Shown: piece after piece, positions 23,718-35,450 of the stretch | Layout of the letters: each line of letters starts with the position of its first letter | How positions within the stretch are numbered: the stretch's first letter is position 1 | Assembly: GCA_003999685.1 (NCBI GenBank) | Contig: CP021222.1 | Span: forward strand, 2,356,001 to 2,420,000 | Direction: 5' to 3' | Source: Taiwanofungus camphoratus | Taxonomy: Eukaryota; Basidiomycota; Agaricomycetes; Polyporales; Taiwanofungaceae | Length of the DNA stretch: 64,000 nt | The notes under the pieces: generated by a model | Told to the model about the DNA's origin: nothing | Databases searched by the model: none | The model's input: the letters and a program-made list of their open reading frames with translations, nothing else | Made by a program: the position numbers and the translations under genes

Positions 23718-25105
23718 ATGACTTCCCCGCATCTCAGAGCAGTCATTTTTGATGTAAGGTTCTTTTCCCTCTCAAATGCTGCTCGGTTAGTTCTAGCCCG
23801 AAAAGAAGTCCGTAGCTATGAGATTAACGAGTTTGTCTTTACATTTACAGGTTGGCGGGGTGGTCTGCCGCAGCCCCCTTATATCCATTGCTGCGTACGA
23901 GAGAGAACACGGGATACCTAACAACTATATCAATTGCTCGATGTAAGTCTTCTGCTCTGCTTCAACCCAGTTCGCATGCGAATTGCTGATGATTATCGTG
24001 TAGAACCGGACGCGGATCACAGGGAGCATGGCAGCGGTTTGAGCGCGGGGAAATACCTCTGTTCGCGTTCTACGAGGCGTTTGGTCGGGAGCTGTCCGAC
24101 ACTTCAATGGGGAATATCTGGTACGCGGATTACTGCAAGCGCAGAGGCATAGGTGCGTTGCAAGGAATACCATCCCTGAATCGGATTGTTCAAGACTTGT
24201 GCGGCGTAGAATGCCCGAAACTCTCTGAGGAACTGAACATCGATGGTCGCGAGGTATGTCAGGACCAGGAGATATTGGTAATGACTCATTGTAGCCTCAG
24301 CTTTTCGGTCGCATGATGCGCAACAGCAGCATTTTCGACGAGATTGTGGTGGAAGCGATCCACCGCATCAGAGGCACGTTGAGCAATGTTGTAAGGAGCC
24401 GTAATGATTCTAATGGTCTGTGCAAACCAATTCCAGCCGCTGGCAGGTGGCGCGTCATAGCCCTAACCAATAATTACGCTAAGAGCGAGTCTGAAATCAT
24501 CGGAGGCACGCCCCCATCGCCGGAACAGTACCCAAATTTCAGCGCTGAGTCTGAGCTTGCGTTCTTGGGGTGGCAAGAAGGCCCGACGCCACCTCGTCTG
24601 CGGGCATTATTCGATGACTTCTGCGATTCGAGCACGTTAGGGATGCGGTAAGCTGAGACCTTTGGTAGGGGAGCCGGAGTGTTATCCTCACAGAGCATGG
24701 AACAGGAAGCCTGAACCTGAATTCTATCTGCTAGCATGCAAGAGAAATGGCATTTTACCACCCGAGGCGGTATTCCTGGACGATCTTGGAATGTCGGTAG
24801 ACACTATATCATGTCTGGCTTCGGGACTGATGCGATTTACCACACATAGAAATTTGAAAATAGCTCAAAGCCTTGGTATGGAGACAATCCGTGAGTCTCA
24901 CTCTCTGATATTCCGGAATTGCGACGGACTCAATCGGTCGCGCCTTGTCTCCCTCTTCATCACGATTCTCCTTCCAAACTCTCTCATGTTCATAGATGTC
25001 CCGATAGGAGGGTCATTCAAAGCTATCAAGAAGTTGGAAGAAAAGTTAGGTATTGACTTAACGAGCGGTTTTGATCCGACGCAGTGGACACCTTCAAAGA
25101 TGTAA
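23718..25105 (+). CDS. HAD-superfamily hydrolase, ACAD10/epoxide-hydrolase-N-like
   Basis: Start MTSPHLRAVIFD at 23718; exon 1 ends at 23753 and exon 2 runs 23851-23942. The joined motif I reads VIFDVGGVVCRSP. Later exons give RFERGEIPLFAFYEAFGREL, LFGRMMRNSSIFDE, motif II WRVIALTNNYAKSE, KPEPEFYLLACKRNGI (motif III Lys), motif IV AVFLDDLGM and NLKIAQSLGMETI. The end, AIKKLEEKLGIDLTSG, matches the alpha/beta hydrolase-linked HAD subgroup. Motif I is D-V-G rather than D-x-D, so the second catalytic aspartate is absent, as in some ACAD10-like members. About seven exons. Physiological substrate unknown. Confidence 0.82.
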
Positions 25106-25249
25106 CTGCAATATCCATGTCGGTCTTCTCGCCCCTGGGAATTCGCGCGGTGGTACTAATGGCAATGCTCGGGCATGTTCGGACATCTAGTTACGAGTAG
25201 GTGAAGAAATCTATTCGCATTATTGGGAGTTTGGATAGATCGTCCCAAT

Positions 25250-25651
25250 CTAGAACGGCTTGTCCGACGCGGGAGTCTTGTCTTGGTAATAGCTTCCCAA
25301 CTGAAAGACGTACGTGTGAGGCACGCGGCTCGCAAACGCCAGAGTCGGGGGTTCTTTGACTTACCACAGGCACCTTGGACAAGAATTCCCGCTTGACCAG
25401 TGGCGTTACTGAGAGAACCTAAATACGTCGGTCTTTTCAGAAAACCGAATAGAATTCTAATATGTGCCAGAAGACGTACGTAGAGAACCAATATCCCTGC
25501 GCCGGCACCCCACAATCCCATGCTAGTGCCCCACCGGCGGAAGAACTGGAGACCTCGTCGTGAAGAAAACAGACAGAGGACATAAGGAGGGACCACGCAC
25601 CTTCAGAGGCACTTTGGTCTCGGAGACAGGGTGGTATACCACACGCGACAT
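25250..25651 (-). CDS. QCR10: Ubiquinol-cytochrome c reductase subunit 10 (complex III)
   Basis: A small single-helix subunit of mitochondrial complex III. Four exons on the minus strand join exactly in frame: 25601-25651, 25480-25545, 25365-25418 and 25250-25300, with introns of 55, 61 and 64 nt. They give 73 residues. The protein begins MSRVVYHPVSETKVPLK. It has a membrane helix (GTSMGLWGAGAGILVLYVL), then VTPLVKREFLSKVPVLGSYY, and ends DKTPASDKPF, the conserved fungal Qcr10 tail. Each exon is under 70 nt, so no long open frame marks the gene. The ATG is 245 bp from the divergent NOP16 ATG; they likely share a promoter region. Confidence 0.9.
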
Positions 25652-25896
25652 GACTTGATAGAGTACAGCGGGGTCGTTGTGTGGTCGACGCAGTTGAAAG
25701 TTGTGCGTATGACGGTTGCCGAGACGCGCAGTACGCCGAAGACCGGGACCATATACGGATCCTTAATTAGGCAACTACCCGAACTCGACTGTCCTCGTTC
25801 TTTTCTCGATTCACTGTGCCCCCCTTTCTCCTCGCCTCTGCATCTGTTCATTGTCTGAGCGTCACACATATCACACCATCGGGAATAACGTCCAGA

Positions 25897-26865
25897 ATGG
25901 CCAATCCTCGACAACGAAGGAAATCACGTTCTGGATCATACAGGCCTGTGCACCACTCACGCCGGGGGAAAAAAATACTGAAGAAACAACCACGTCGGTG
26001 ATTTTCTCCGATATTCCGTATCAGCCTCAAAGTAGTAAGCTGAAATACATTCTATAGCCATCTGTGGCCCCAAGGTGCTCCAGGAGTCGTGGGATAAGCG
26101 TAAAACAGTCAGACAGAAGTAAATAGCTGTTCCCAGGAGATTAAGGCTATGTGGCAGCTGACTATCTTCCTGGCCGCAGTTACGAGGCGTTGGGACTCGT
26201 TGCCTCACTAAATCCAACGCTATCTGGTGGGGTAGAGCGGCCTATGGCTGCACTCGGAAGCCGGCAGAGCTCACCTGTCGCGTCGAACACGCCAGAAGCG
26301 TCTTCCTCAACCAAAGCGCCAAGGGCTAGCGGCGTGCCAAAAGGGTATGGAAAATTTACCCGGGATGAGGAAGGGAATATCGTCGATGTACAATTAGCGG
26401 AGGAAGAGTCAGACATGGACCAAGATGAGGAGCCGTTGGAGGATATCCCTGATCCGGCGCAAGAGGAAGAATTAGCGCCCTGGGTCGGCTTGGGTTCGAG
26501 GCCGAAATCCCGCCAAATGGGCAGTTCAGATACCCATGTCGTACGAGGTGAGTAGCTGCATGCGGACTTGGTTTGTGCGGTGTGTTTTTGTTGCCGATTG
26601 ACCCGCTAATTCCTGGCCCGCGGAAAATCGCGGAAACTCCTCAGTTTTGGAACAGATGTCAACAGAAAGTGTTGGAGCGCGGCCACCGCGGTTTACCTCC
26701 ACGGGGGAGCAGGTGACGCTTCGACGATTAGTGGGGAAATATGACGAAGACGTAGAAGCGATGGCTCGGGACAGGAAGCTCAATCCCGATCAACGAACGG
26801 CTGGTGAGTTGAGTCGGGCAATCAAGAAAGCAGGTGGCTTCGCGGAGTTGGGCAGGAGGGTGTGA
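25897..26865 (+). CDS. NOP16: Nop16-like 60S ribosome biogenesis nucleolar protein
   Basis: Nop16 is a small basic nucleolar factor of pre-60S particles. Four exons fit in phase: 25897-25993, 26058-26118, 26180-26547 and 26645-26865, giving 248 residues. The N-terminus MANPRQRRKSRSGSYRPV is the hallmark opening. It is followed by GPKVLQESWDKRKTVRQNY and EALGLVASLNP. A variable acidic middle follows (MDQDEEPLEDIPDPAQEEEL). The C-terminus LRRLVGKYDEDVEAMARD, then ELSRAIKKAGGFAELGRRV, is the conserved Nop16 end. The first donor (GTCGGT) is weak but gives the right phase. Head-to-head with QCR10. Confidence 0.9.
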
Positions 26866-27841
26866 TTCCTGGACAATTGGCAGGTCATAGACACGTGTAT
26901 CTAAGGAAGAGGGCGTCGGCAGATCTTCCATCGTCGGCGTACAATGGAAGACGTCGAGCCGGCAGAGCCAAGGCGTGTTAAGCGTGCTGAGTTGTCGAGA
27001 GGGAGGCCACCATTCTGTCGTGAAACATGACATATATTTGTACCATGACCCATTGTTAGCTTGTGCCGCAGGCTAGAACTCGCAGAAGAGCCCGCGAGGT
27101 GATGGATATGTATAGCGCCACGGCGCGACTTGGAAACAAACAAGGAGTGTCGTATGTACTCGGTGCAGCGATGGTATCGCACGGAAGCATCAGAAGCTCA
27201 GGCTACTTGGTGTCATTCGGTTAGATGATCGTATTTTAGTCCGGTGTGGGTGATGTCGAGGCATCCATTCATTTATGATTGAGCAAAGCCGGTCGGTATG
27301 GCTGGATTATCATATGAGAACTGAAACCTTTATCCCATTCAGAGCGTGTTGTGTTCGCGATGGCAGCGGGGCGGATGCGGCTGAGACGTTCCGGGCGGGG
27401 CGCTAGCCAATGTGGGCATCGAGGTCCTGTGCTGTGGATCGAAAAGAACGTCCGTCTCGTTCAAACGCCAAATAATCCAAATGATTACTGCAACAAGGCC
27501 GGGCGTACATCAGGCAAGTGTCCCCCGGCCAGCCAATCCCTGCGCATTCTCGGACGGACGCATGGACATGGACACGCTCAGCGGCTAGGGCAATTCCAAA
27601 GCCTGCGACAGCTTTCTCGACATCCTTAGCCGCCGGCCTTCTCAGCCTTTTTCCATGCGCAAAATACCTGTTTCAGTCCGATGGAAGCCGTGTTCTGAGA
27701 TCCCCCATCGGGACTCTGCAAGCTTCGTGCCCTGCATCCCCGTCGCATGTCCCCGTCACCTATAAAGTCATCGTGTTCGTGCCACCCGGCCTTCTATCTA
27801 ACGCCTTACTCCCCGGCGAAAATCCCTGTCTTGTTTCTGAC
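26866..27841. other. Intergenic region upstream of the Zn2Cys6 regulator
   Basis: About 1 kb with no supported gene. A frame of about 92 codons from 27351 has no family features. The last 300 bases are rich in C and T, with CCTATAAAG near 27758 as a possible TATA box for the downstream gene. Confidence 0.4.
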
Positions 27842-30731
27842 ATGTCCCCGAGGAGCACCACTAGCCGATCCTCTTCGTCCTCTCCTCGTCCCGCTCGTCG
27901 GGTCCCTGGCCAGCCCAAATCCACCCGCCAGCAATATAGCGGTATGTCATCCCCGTGGCACTACTGAATCCCCTCAATCTCACAGCGAGCTGCTCAGCAT
28001 GCGGCGCATGTCGAATGCGAAGGTCAGTACATCTTACCTCGAGTGACTGGCGAGCGGGTTGCCACATCTGCCATCACAGAGTTCGATGCGACCTGAAAGA
28101 CCTCCCAATGTCGGCCACTGGCCAGCATCCCCCGTGCTCAAACTGCAGTGAGCGCGGCCTCAAGTGCGTGTACGTAATGTTATGGCATGTGAGGCGTCTT
28201 TTCCTCCCAACCGTAGCTACTCTTCAGAGATGAATTCGCCGAGGTCAAGGCTGTCAAGCTGCTCCGCCGAGGTCGACGTCTACAGCAGGTAGAGTATGTG
28301 CATGATGAGCCACTCTCCGTCCGCCCCTCCTGACAGCCTCGTTCGCCAGAGCGGTCTATGGACAAAGTGCAAACGATGAAAACTCTCTCCACTCCGTGAA
28401 CCCTCCACGCAGTGTCATCCCCAAACTAAAGCCAGAATTCTTCGGCTCTCCGTTCTTCCATAGACTTCATATACAACGTGAGCGGACTTGGGTGTTCTCC
28501 TGCTATAACGCTGACCCGCTCCTCGCGATAGGTCCTATATTAGAGCCCATGGAATTTTGTTACAAATATTTCGAATTCTGCAAAGGAAACAAGGATGTTC
28601 TCGACATTCCAGGACAACTGATTGCAATGATTCTTGTGGCGTGGGCAGCGAGCTTCGGCGTCAACGAATTTGGGGTGGAAGAGCTCTATGATGGCGCAAT
28701 GAGCCAACGAAGAACGAAGGAACGTGTCAATGACATGGTTCAGGAGATACTGTACCTCATCGACATACACGGGATCCTGCGAAAGCCCTCTTGGGACGGT
28801 GTACGAGCCTTGCTCCTGGTCTTGCCACTGACGCAGGGTACGTTTATCAAGCTCGGTCCTGTGCGTTTTCTGATCAGGCTTGGTCCGCCAGAGGTACAAT
28901 CGCCCATGGACAGACTGGTCAGCACTCTGATGGCCTCGCCAAGCTCGTGACTGATCCTGCCCTTGACCGACAGATCATGTATGAAGCCACCGTGAGCCAG
29001 GTCTACGCGCTCTGTAGTCTGGCGTCGGTGTCGTCCGTCAACAGTGGCCAGGGCGAGTATGTCGATGCGCTCGTTCGAGCACGTATTTTCTGGTACGCCC
29101 ATATTATCGATGGTGTGACCAGCGGCTTGAGAGGAGGCCGTATATTGCTGTAAGATATGGTCTTTGAATTGCTAGCAGCCCCTTTGCTTAGCCCCACCGG
29201 CTTGACATGCTCTGCAGGACTGACGATGATTTGTCATCGTTTGAAACGACCCTTCCCCCATTGGGTGATAATTCTGGGTCGTCCGCGAATTACGCATTCG
29301 CATTCCGATACGCGACCATCCCTATTCGGATTGCGTCGGTGTGCCGGCAGGTGCACTCCGCACTGACTGGGCCTAGAGCCCGGCAGAGCCACGAAGTTGA
29401 CGAGGAAAAACTTCATGACGCCTGGGATACTCTGGATCGGTGCTGGAAGCAATTCGATGAGCTGCGACAATTCGGGACGGACGGCTTCGTCCAGGCGGAG
29501 GATATCGACCGATTCATCGATGGCTGGCAGGTTAGTGGAATTCATTAAGCGTGTGGGCTCGTCGCTTACCTGGATAATTGTCTGGACCAGATATTTGTCT
29601 TCGAATGCCGTACGTCCGCGCCTTGGCAATGTCCGAGACATGTTTTGACTAATACATCTCCGCAAAGATAATGTCATTCGGGAAGCGCTCAAGCAACGCC
29701 TCGTTGCCAGGCCCCCGCCCGATAGCTCCTTCGTGACCGATGTGCACCCGACGTCGCGAGTGCGCGAATACGAGGCAGTCGTTCGTCTGCACACCAAGTC
29801 CAATGCAAAGTGCCACGTTGTCGCGCGACATGTCGTGTCCATCCTCCGACGGAACGTTGGGACGCAGCTGTTCCAGTTCGACGCCGCGCTAATCCGTGAC
29901 GGCTGCCTTTTCGCAGGTTTTCTGCTCGCCGGCGAGTCGGGCAGCAACGAGGACATCGAGATATGCCTCCAGGCCCTCAGCGAGATGCGCTGGGCGTTCT
30001 CGAAGAGTGACGAGAGGGAGCAGACCGTAAGGATGATCTGGGAGTCCAGGCTGGCCCAACCGCGGTCCCGCAGCTACACCTCCAGCCCCACCGACGATCT
30101 CTTACGGCCCTCCACCTCTGAACACCCATACACTCGGCGGCCCCTTGCACGGCCCATCAGTGTTCCTCCCCTCACCCTCTCGCTGAATACTATCCCGTCT
30201 ACTCTGGGATCGGCATCTGCCCCGAGCACTGCATGTTCAGCAGATGGCGACTGGCCGACCAGTACGCCACCGACAAGTGCGGGAACGGACATGTACTCCG
30301 CACCGGGAACGTCTCATCATTCTCCATCGCCCCCATACGCGCCACCGCCTCAGAACGGTCTCGATGCATTGCGCTCAAAACACGCAGGCCTTGTACCGTC
30401 GCCGCTGGCGCTCGACAGCATGGGACAACCAGGACGGACTGGCAACGCAAGAGAGTTGGATCAGATATTTTACTTTCAGCCGTATAATTATGGGGGTATG
30501 GGAGAGAATGCAGATGCTCACCACGCCCCACATCAGCCGACTATTCTTGCCGGTCCAGCGGCCCCAGAGCAGGCTTCCAGCTACACAACCACACAGTATT
30601 TTGATGCAAACGCTGTCGTGTTTTCCAATGCAGCTATCGGCCCGCACCCCGCTGGTCCTGGGGACATAGCGACATCCTCTGCAGTGCATGGCGACAGTCG
30701 CCAGTTTGGGAACAGCGGATTCTATCATTGA
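27842..30731 (+). CDS. Zn2Cys6 fungal transcription factor
   Basis: A nuclear DNA-binding regulator. After a Ser/Arg-rich head (MSPRSTTSRSSSSSPRPARR), two short introns are removed to give CSACGACRMRRVRCD and PPCSNCSERGLKC. The spacing C-x2-C-x6-C-x15-C-x2-C-x6-C is a complete binuclear zinc cluster. A basic segment (DEFAEVKAVKLLRRGRRLQQ) follows. The middle (about 28400-29600) resembles the fungal-specific regulatory domain: FFGSPFFHRLHIQ, ELYDGAMSQRRTKERVNDMV, QEILYLIDIHGILRKPSWDG. Near 29890 the frame reads QFDAALIRDGCLFAGFLLAG. The C-terminal 200 residues are Ser/Pro/Gly-rich, typical of activation regions, ending NSGFYH. About eight exons. Target genes unknown; no biosynthetic cluster is beside it. 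Confidence 0.85.
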
Positions 30732-30989
30732 CTTGGGGTCGGACTACCTTATCTGCATTCTCCTTGCTTCAATCGTTCTTGCTATGCTATCACACGCGCA
30801 TGGACCATGAGCCACTTACCGCCGGACCCTTCTTGAGCACATACCGTACTACGCATAATATACCATGTTTCCTTGTAGACCGAAGGCTATAGCACGACAT
30901 TCCGCTATCAGTATAATTCATGATGCTCACTCACGTGTACATTATACATAGCTTACATGTGGAAGTTTGAACACATATACTATGTAAAG

Positions 30990-31846
30990 TCATTCTTGAG
31001 AATTCCGAGGCCGGTGAGCTTGACGGCAGTAGCCGCAAAAGCTCCATAGGCTTATTACGACCCCCCTTGCCTCCACAAGAGAAATTATACAGGTCTCCGT
31101 CAACACGTCGCTAACGTTGAGAAACGCTTCACGGTCGAAGTACCATTTCTTGGGGAACAAAGCGATAAATTGAGGAAGGGTTTTGAATATCGATAATGTA
31201 TATATGATTCGTGCGAGAGACGGAGTGTCAAAACCTGGGACCTGTCTGATAGTCGTGTATGTCCGCTCAGATGTCGCTGCGCAGCCTAGTTCCTGGCCGT
31301 TATCATATTCAACTATTCTGGTTGACGAATCGGCTGTTCCCTTTGATGGATCAAGAGTAAAAGAACGCTGCATAGAGGAGATTGAAAGAGCGTATGTCTA
31401 TAACTCGTACACGTTACTCTTCGACCCGGCAGCTGCTGTGTTATCGACAATGTCAGATAAGAGCTCTGACAGGTGATTATAATTCAATGAGGAAAAAAAC
31501 CCACCGCTACCTGATGGATGGAGCTGCTGATATTGATTGTCGCAATATCAGGGCGGAGATATTGCCATCGCAGGCAGTAGAAGGACTGGATGCCGATGTA
31601 GCTCGTGCCCCATTCTGAAGTGTTTGGGTGATCATGTGAAGCTGAACGTGTGCAATTAGTCTTATTCAGGGAGTCCAAACTGATCCCAGAGTACAATGGT
31701 GTGCGGCACGAGTCGTAAGAAAGCGGGAAGCTGTCAAGAGAGCGACCCAAGAAAACACGAGTACGACCGAGTGACAGAGACCTGAGGGCGCTGGCAAAAA
31801 GAAGCACAGCTCTGACGTACAGACCTACAATAAATGTTTTGCTCAT
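30990..31846 (-). CDS. Candidate uncharacterised spliced gene
   Basis: Two signals suggest coding. One is an ATG at 31846 with MSKTFIVGLYVRAVLLFASA, which looks like a signal peptide. The other is a pair of segments, LLSDIVDNTAAAGSKSN and RSFTLDPSKGTADSSTRIVE, joined in phase 0 by a 45-nt intron near 31373-31420. The second segment continues to DNGQELGCAATSERTYTTIR and KKWYFDREAFLNVSDVLTE. How the first exon joins the rest is not resolved, and no family is recognised. It may be a small secreted protein. The ends are those of the outermost open segments. The 5' neighbourhood 31847-32449 shows nothing clear. Confidence 0.3.
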
Positions 31847-32449
31847 GTTCTATGCAAGCTGTCTAATCGAAGTGGTCAGATTTACACAAGGAATAAGTCG
31901 AAATTCCCTTTTAGGATACTTGGCGTGCGATGGTAGCCAAGAATTACACGTAGTTTTCCCACCGCACAGGAGATGTATATCTGTGTTTATCAGAGCTGGA
32001 AACATATCTGAAAGACTTACATCATTCGCTAATTTCGAGAAGTACAAAACAGTCTGCGGATCTCGGAAAATAGCCTTGCACCGCGTAAAAACATGACGCA
32101 TGATGAAGCCCGAAAATTTTACCGATAGGCGTGGTTTAACGCTGGCAAGACCTCGAGACAAACGTACAGTCCCGAGACGACGGACACTAGCAATTATAAT
32201 TTAGCGGAAGAAGTGAGGTAGTTAGTGATTCCCTGCAGCCTGCGGCTGCGCTAAGCACATCGTAGATCTCTGAATAATCCACGTGACCGTTCCGGTAAGG
32301 TTAGGTTCACGGACGGGCCCGTGTAGTAATTGGTAATTGCGCAGTTGGCGACTCCAGCCATTGCCCCCGGCCCCAATCCGATGTGAACTGAAGACATCCG
32401 AACTCTTTCTCATCCCATCCAAACTACCTGACCATCTATCCCAGAAAGC

Positions 32450-33069
32450 ATGGATTTTATTTGTGAGCACGAGCGATTGCTATCAGCATAATAAGTTACT
32501 CATTCATCTCATGCACAGTTTGTTTGCCCATAATATGTGTGTTCTGCAGCTTAACATTCCAGCCGTTCGCAGACTAACTGCGTCCTTAGTTGGTTGTCCC
32601 ACCAAAATCAGGCCTGACGGAGATCAGTCTCCCAGAATATGCCCCAGATGTAATAATGGTACGTCATGTATCTGTCTGCCGGCAAAAGGGCAAACGATCA
32701 TACATCTGTGTTGAATATCAGCCTCTGTCCACTCCGCGAAGTCTCGGCTCTGGTTCGAGCTTTGCTTCGTACCGCTCATTCCAATGCCGCGCCCGAATCA
32801 TATCTGGGTCTGCTCCATATGCCAATGGAATATCCCTATTCAGCAAGGGTATGTACTCCCTTTTGCTGTTGTCGACATTCCGGTTGAAAATTTTCAGATG
32901 GCAACCCGCTGTACCTGGCTACGGCTTCCAACCCGGAAGGCCTGGCCCGCAGCAACCCTTTCCTTCAGGACACATGGCTCCCCCTCCTGACACTTACCAG
33001 CCGGGATACCAGCCTGGTTACATGAATCAGGGTCAGATGCCAGTGCCAGGTGGTGGCAAACCTCAGTGA
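32450..33069 (+). CDS. Small fungal zinc-ribbon protein
   Basis: Five exons join in phase: 32450-32462, 32519-32536, 32590-32658, 32722-32848 and 32898-33069, giving 132 residues. The N-terminus becomes MDFIFCLPIIFGCPTKIRPD, followed by CPRCNNASVHSAKSRLWFEL and CFVPLIPM, then HIWVCSICQWNIPIQQ. This is the conserved fungal zinc-ribbon family with two CxxC pairs (CPRC and CSIC). The tail is Gly/Pro/Tyr/Gln-rich with PGYQPGYMNQGQ, as in homologues. The first two exons are only 13 and 18 nt. The family's function is unknown; zinc binding is inferred from the cysteines. Confidence 0.85.
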
Positions 33070-33173
33070 TTTCGATTTCATGTGAACCAGTTCACCGACA
33101 GCATCTGGACACACATCTCTTGTTTTGTAATTTGTAACAAATATGCCTCCTACCATGTAAGATTACACGCGTT

Positions 33174-34836
33174 TTAATATTTACCCCGCTTCTTCCGTGG
33201 CGTGATGCACATGTACATGAAGCAGGTCAAGGCGGCGCCGAAGACAAAACCGCAGACGACAGCAATTCCACATATGTCCGCGCCTGTAAGGACGTGAGTC
33301 TGATGGGCGCGCGACCGGACCTGAACAGGTGGCGTAGGGTCGTCTCCGCGTTCTTCGCGAAATTGAACCATGGCCGACATAGGATCAGTCAGACCTAAAA
33401 GACCGATCATCGGTGGTTGACCGCTCGTCGCCGCATGATGAGTGACATACACATTCTAAGATGCAAGGATGCAAGAAAATTAACCCAGGTACATGTGCGT
33501 CCTAGCAATGTAAGGTACATACCCGAAGGAACGTGTCACCGAGAAGCCAATCTCCGGAGAAGACCTGAAAGCCATCCATGAGCACATCGACTCATCAGAA
33601 TGGAAATATCAAATACCCCATCGTTGGCCTGCACACCGCCCAAGCACCAGCCATCGTCTCGGCCACCCTCATCCCAGCTCAAGTCTGCAGGATCAATCAC
33701 GTACTCCTTTTGATTCTCACCTTCACCTAGCACGAAACCGATCACAATCCCTCGATCACAGCGAACTTGCCAGCCCACATCCGTTCTCTTGGCCGCACCT
33801 ACAGACTGCCAGAGCCTCTCGACGTCTGCAGAGGGGCCTAGAACCAGAGTTGTGCCGGTGTCAAGGACCGCGATAGGTGCAGAGGCACCATCCACGTGAG
33901 ATTTGGAAAGTGCAAACGTAGTAGAGTTGACGGTCAAAGATTGAAGAGGGAGTTTCCAGTAATTGTAGCTCGAGCCACCAGAAGAAGACACCGGTGTGAA
34001 GGTCAAGTCGGACGTGGAGTTTGCATAATCAGGATCCACTTGTCCTATAGTGAAAGAAGAGCTGTTCTGAGATCTTCCTAATTTGAAAGCAAAATAGCGA
34101 TTGCTCTCGTTGAGGGAGGCGAAAATGTTCTCCAAAAGCGTCCTTCCGGATGTGTCTGGAATAGCAGCCTCGATAGGAAAAGATAAGCCTAAAATTCCAC
34201 TATTGCCAGTATCAGAGAGTCCAAGTCCTTCAGTCATATTAGCGAGTGCTGTAAACGAAACGGTAGTCCGCTTCAGCGCCTTCGAGATATCAGGCATGGA
34301 GTGCTTACCAAAAGTTTGTAAGGATACCTCGTACGGACCGACGGTGATAGTGTCAGTTCCTATGCTACCAGTTACTGAACCGAGCAAGTAGTCGAGGTGG
34401 AAGTCGGCATCAGACAAATTTAGCGAACTCGAGTTTGTCGTGTTGTATCTCGGAACCGCCTGACAGTCTTCCTCCGTGCAGTCTGATGAGACGACCCACT
34501 CGATAGAGTTCAGCAAAGACTGAATACTGATACATCACATCGAACCGTACTAGATCCGATGATCCCGTGTCTAAAAGCACGAAGAAATTTTGTCCGCCAA
34601 TACTGCAAGCCGAGTGGGAAACAGTACAATCACAAATTGTGGACACGACGCACTTCACGAGCACAAGGTACGCGCTGATGGGCGGGTGGATCATTGCGAA
34701 GGATTATTTAATAGTGACCCTACACTCACAAACCATTAACACTTTTGAGGGAGACATCGCTGTTCAGACTCTGGGGATCGGCTACTTGACGTCGAGGGAC
34801 ACGGATAACAGGAATACTGGCACCGCCATCCGCCAT
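33174..34836 (-). CDS. Membrane-anchored aspartic protease (pepsin family A1)
   Basis: A secretory-pathway endopeptidase. The two catalytic motifs are visible: FFVLLDTGSSDL at about 34575 and IAVLDTGTTLVLGPSADV at about 33850. Between them lie FHLDYLLGSVTGSIGTDTIT, GLGLSDTGNSGILGLSFP and SNRYFAFKLGRS. The C-terminus, after a spacer, has one membrane helix (ICGIAVVCGFVFGAALTCFM) and a short basic tail (PRKKRGKY). It therefore sits in the plasma membrane or an endomembrane, facing out, like yapsins but with a transmembrane rather than a GPI anchor. An upstream exon gives ASIPVIRVPRRQVADPQSLN, typical after the signal peptide. The signal peptide exon upstream of 34836 could not be fixed, so this start is provisional. 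Confidence 0.82.
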
Positions 34837-35450
34837 CAGCTGAGACTTGCTGGTGAGAGTAGAAAATATGGAAAGTGTTTACAGCGATCACGAATGTTTC
34901 TGTGTGAAGGATAAGAATATGGGCGAAACTGACCGTGTGTGGAGGCTGACACTGCTAGGTGAAACCGCTCCTGCAATTCCAATCAAGTGAGACCGACTTA
35001 TGGAAGAGGAGTAGCATATGTCCTCGCCACCTTCTTCAGCATACTGATACATTCAATATGAATACCTAACAACAAATCAGACAGTGCAGGTTTAACGATA
35101 ACCATTTAAGGAAGTGTCAGGGTTAGAGTTGGGATCAGCATCTCAAACTGCTGCAGACCCACACGTCTTGCTGGTTCAGGTGCTCATCGCGGCACCTCAG
35201 CGGAAAGGCTCACAAAAGGCATAAACCATGTTTCAGGACACTACTCATTGTCCTGAGCATTTCCGAACAATATTGTAACGGTGGTGCGGTACGGAGCTGT
35301 GCACCGTGGCCAGGGGTTTGCCGGTCACGCCTATTGATACACGCGTCACAACCAGCACGCCCATTCACTACGCACTCCTCCACTTCCTCTCGTCTCACAG
35401 GACTTTTCTCCCAGATAACCCTCTCCAGCATCAGCGACAGCCTCAACATC
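34837..35450. other. Intergenic region
   Basis: About 0.6 kb between the protease and Ypt1. Its left part probably holds the missing first exon(s) of the protease, and its right part the Ypt1 promoter and 5' UTR. No other signal. Confidence 0.35.

Noticed and set aside
27351-27629. Frame of 92 codons upstream of the Zn2Cys6 gene
   Set aside because: No family features, and it sits in the promoter region of the regulator.
29234-29956. Minus-strand frame of 240 codons
   Set aside because: Antisense to the Zn2Cys6 regulator, whose frames and splice sites explain the sequence.
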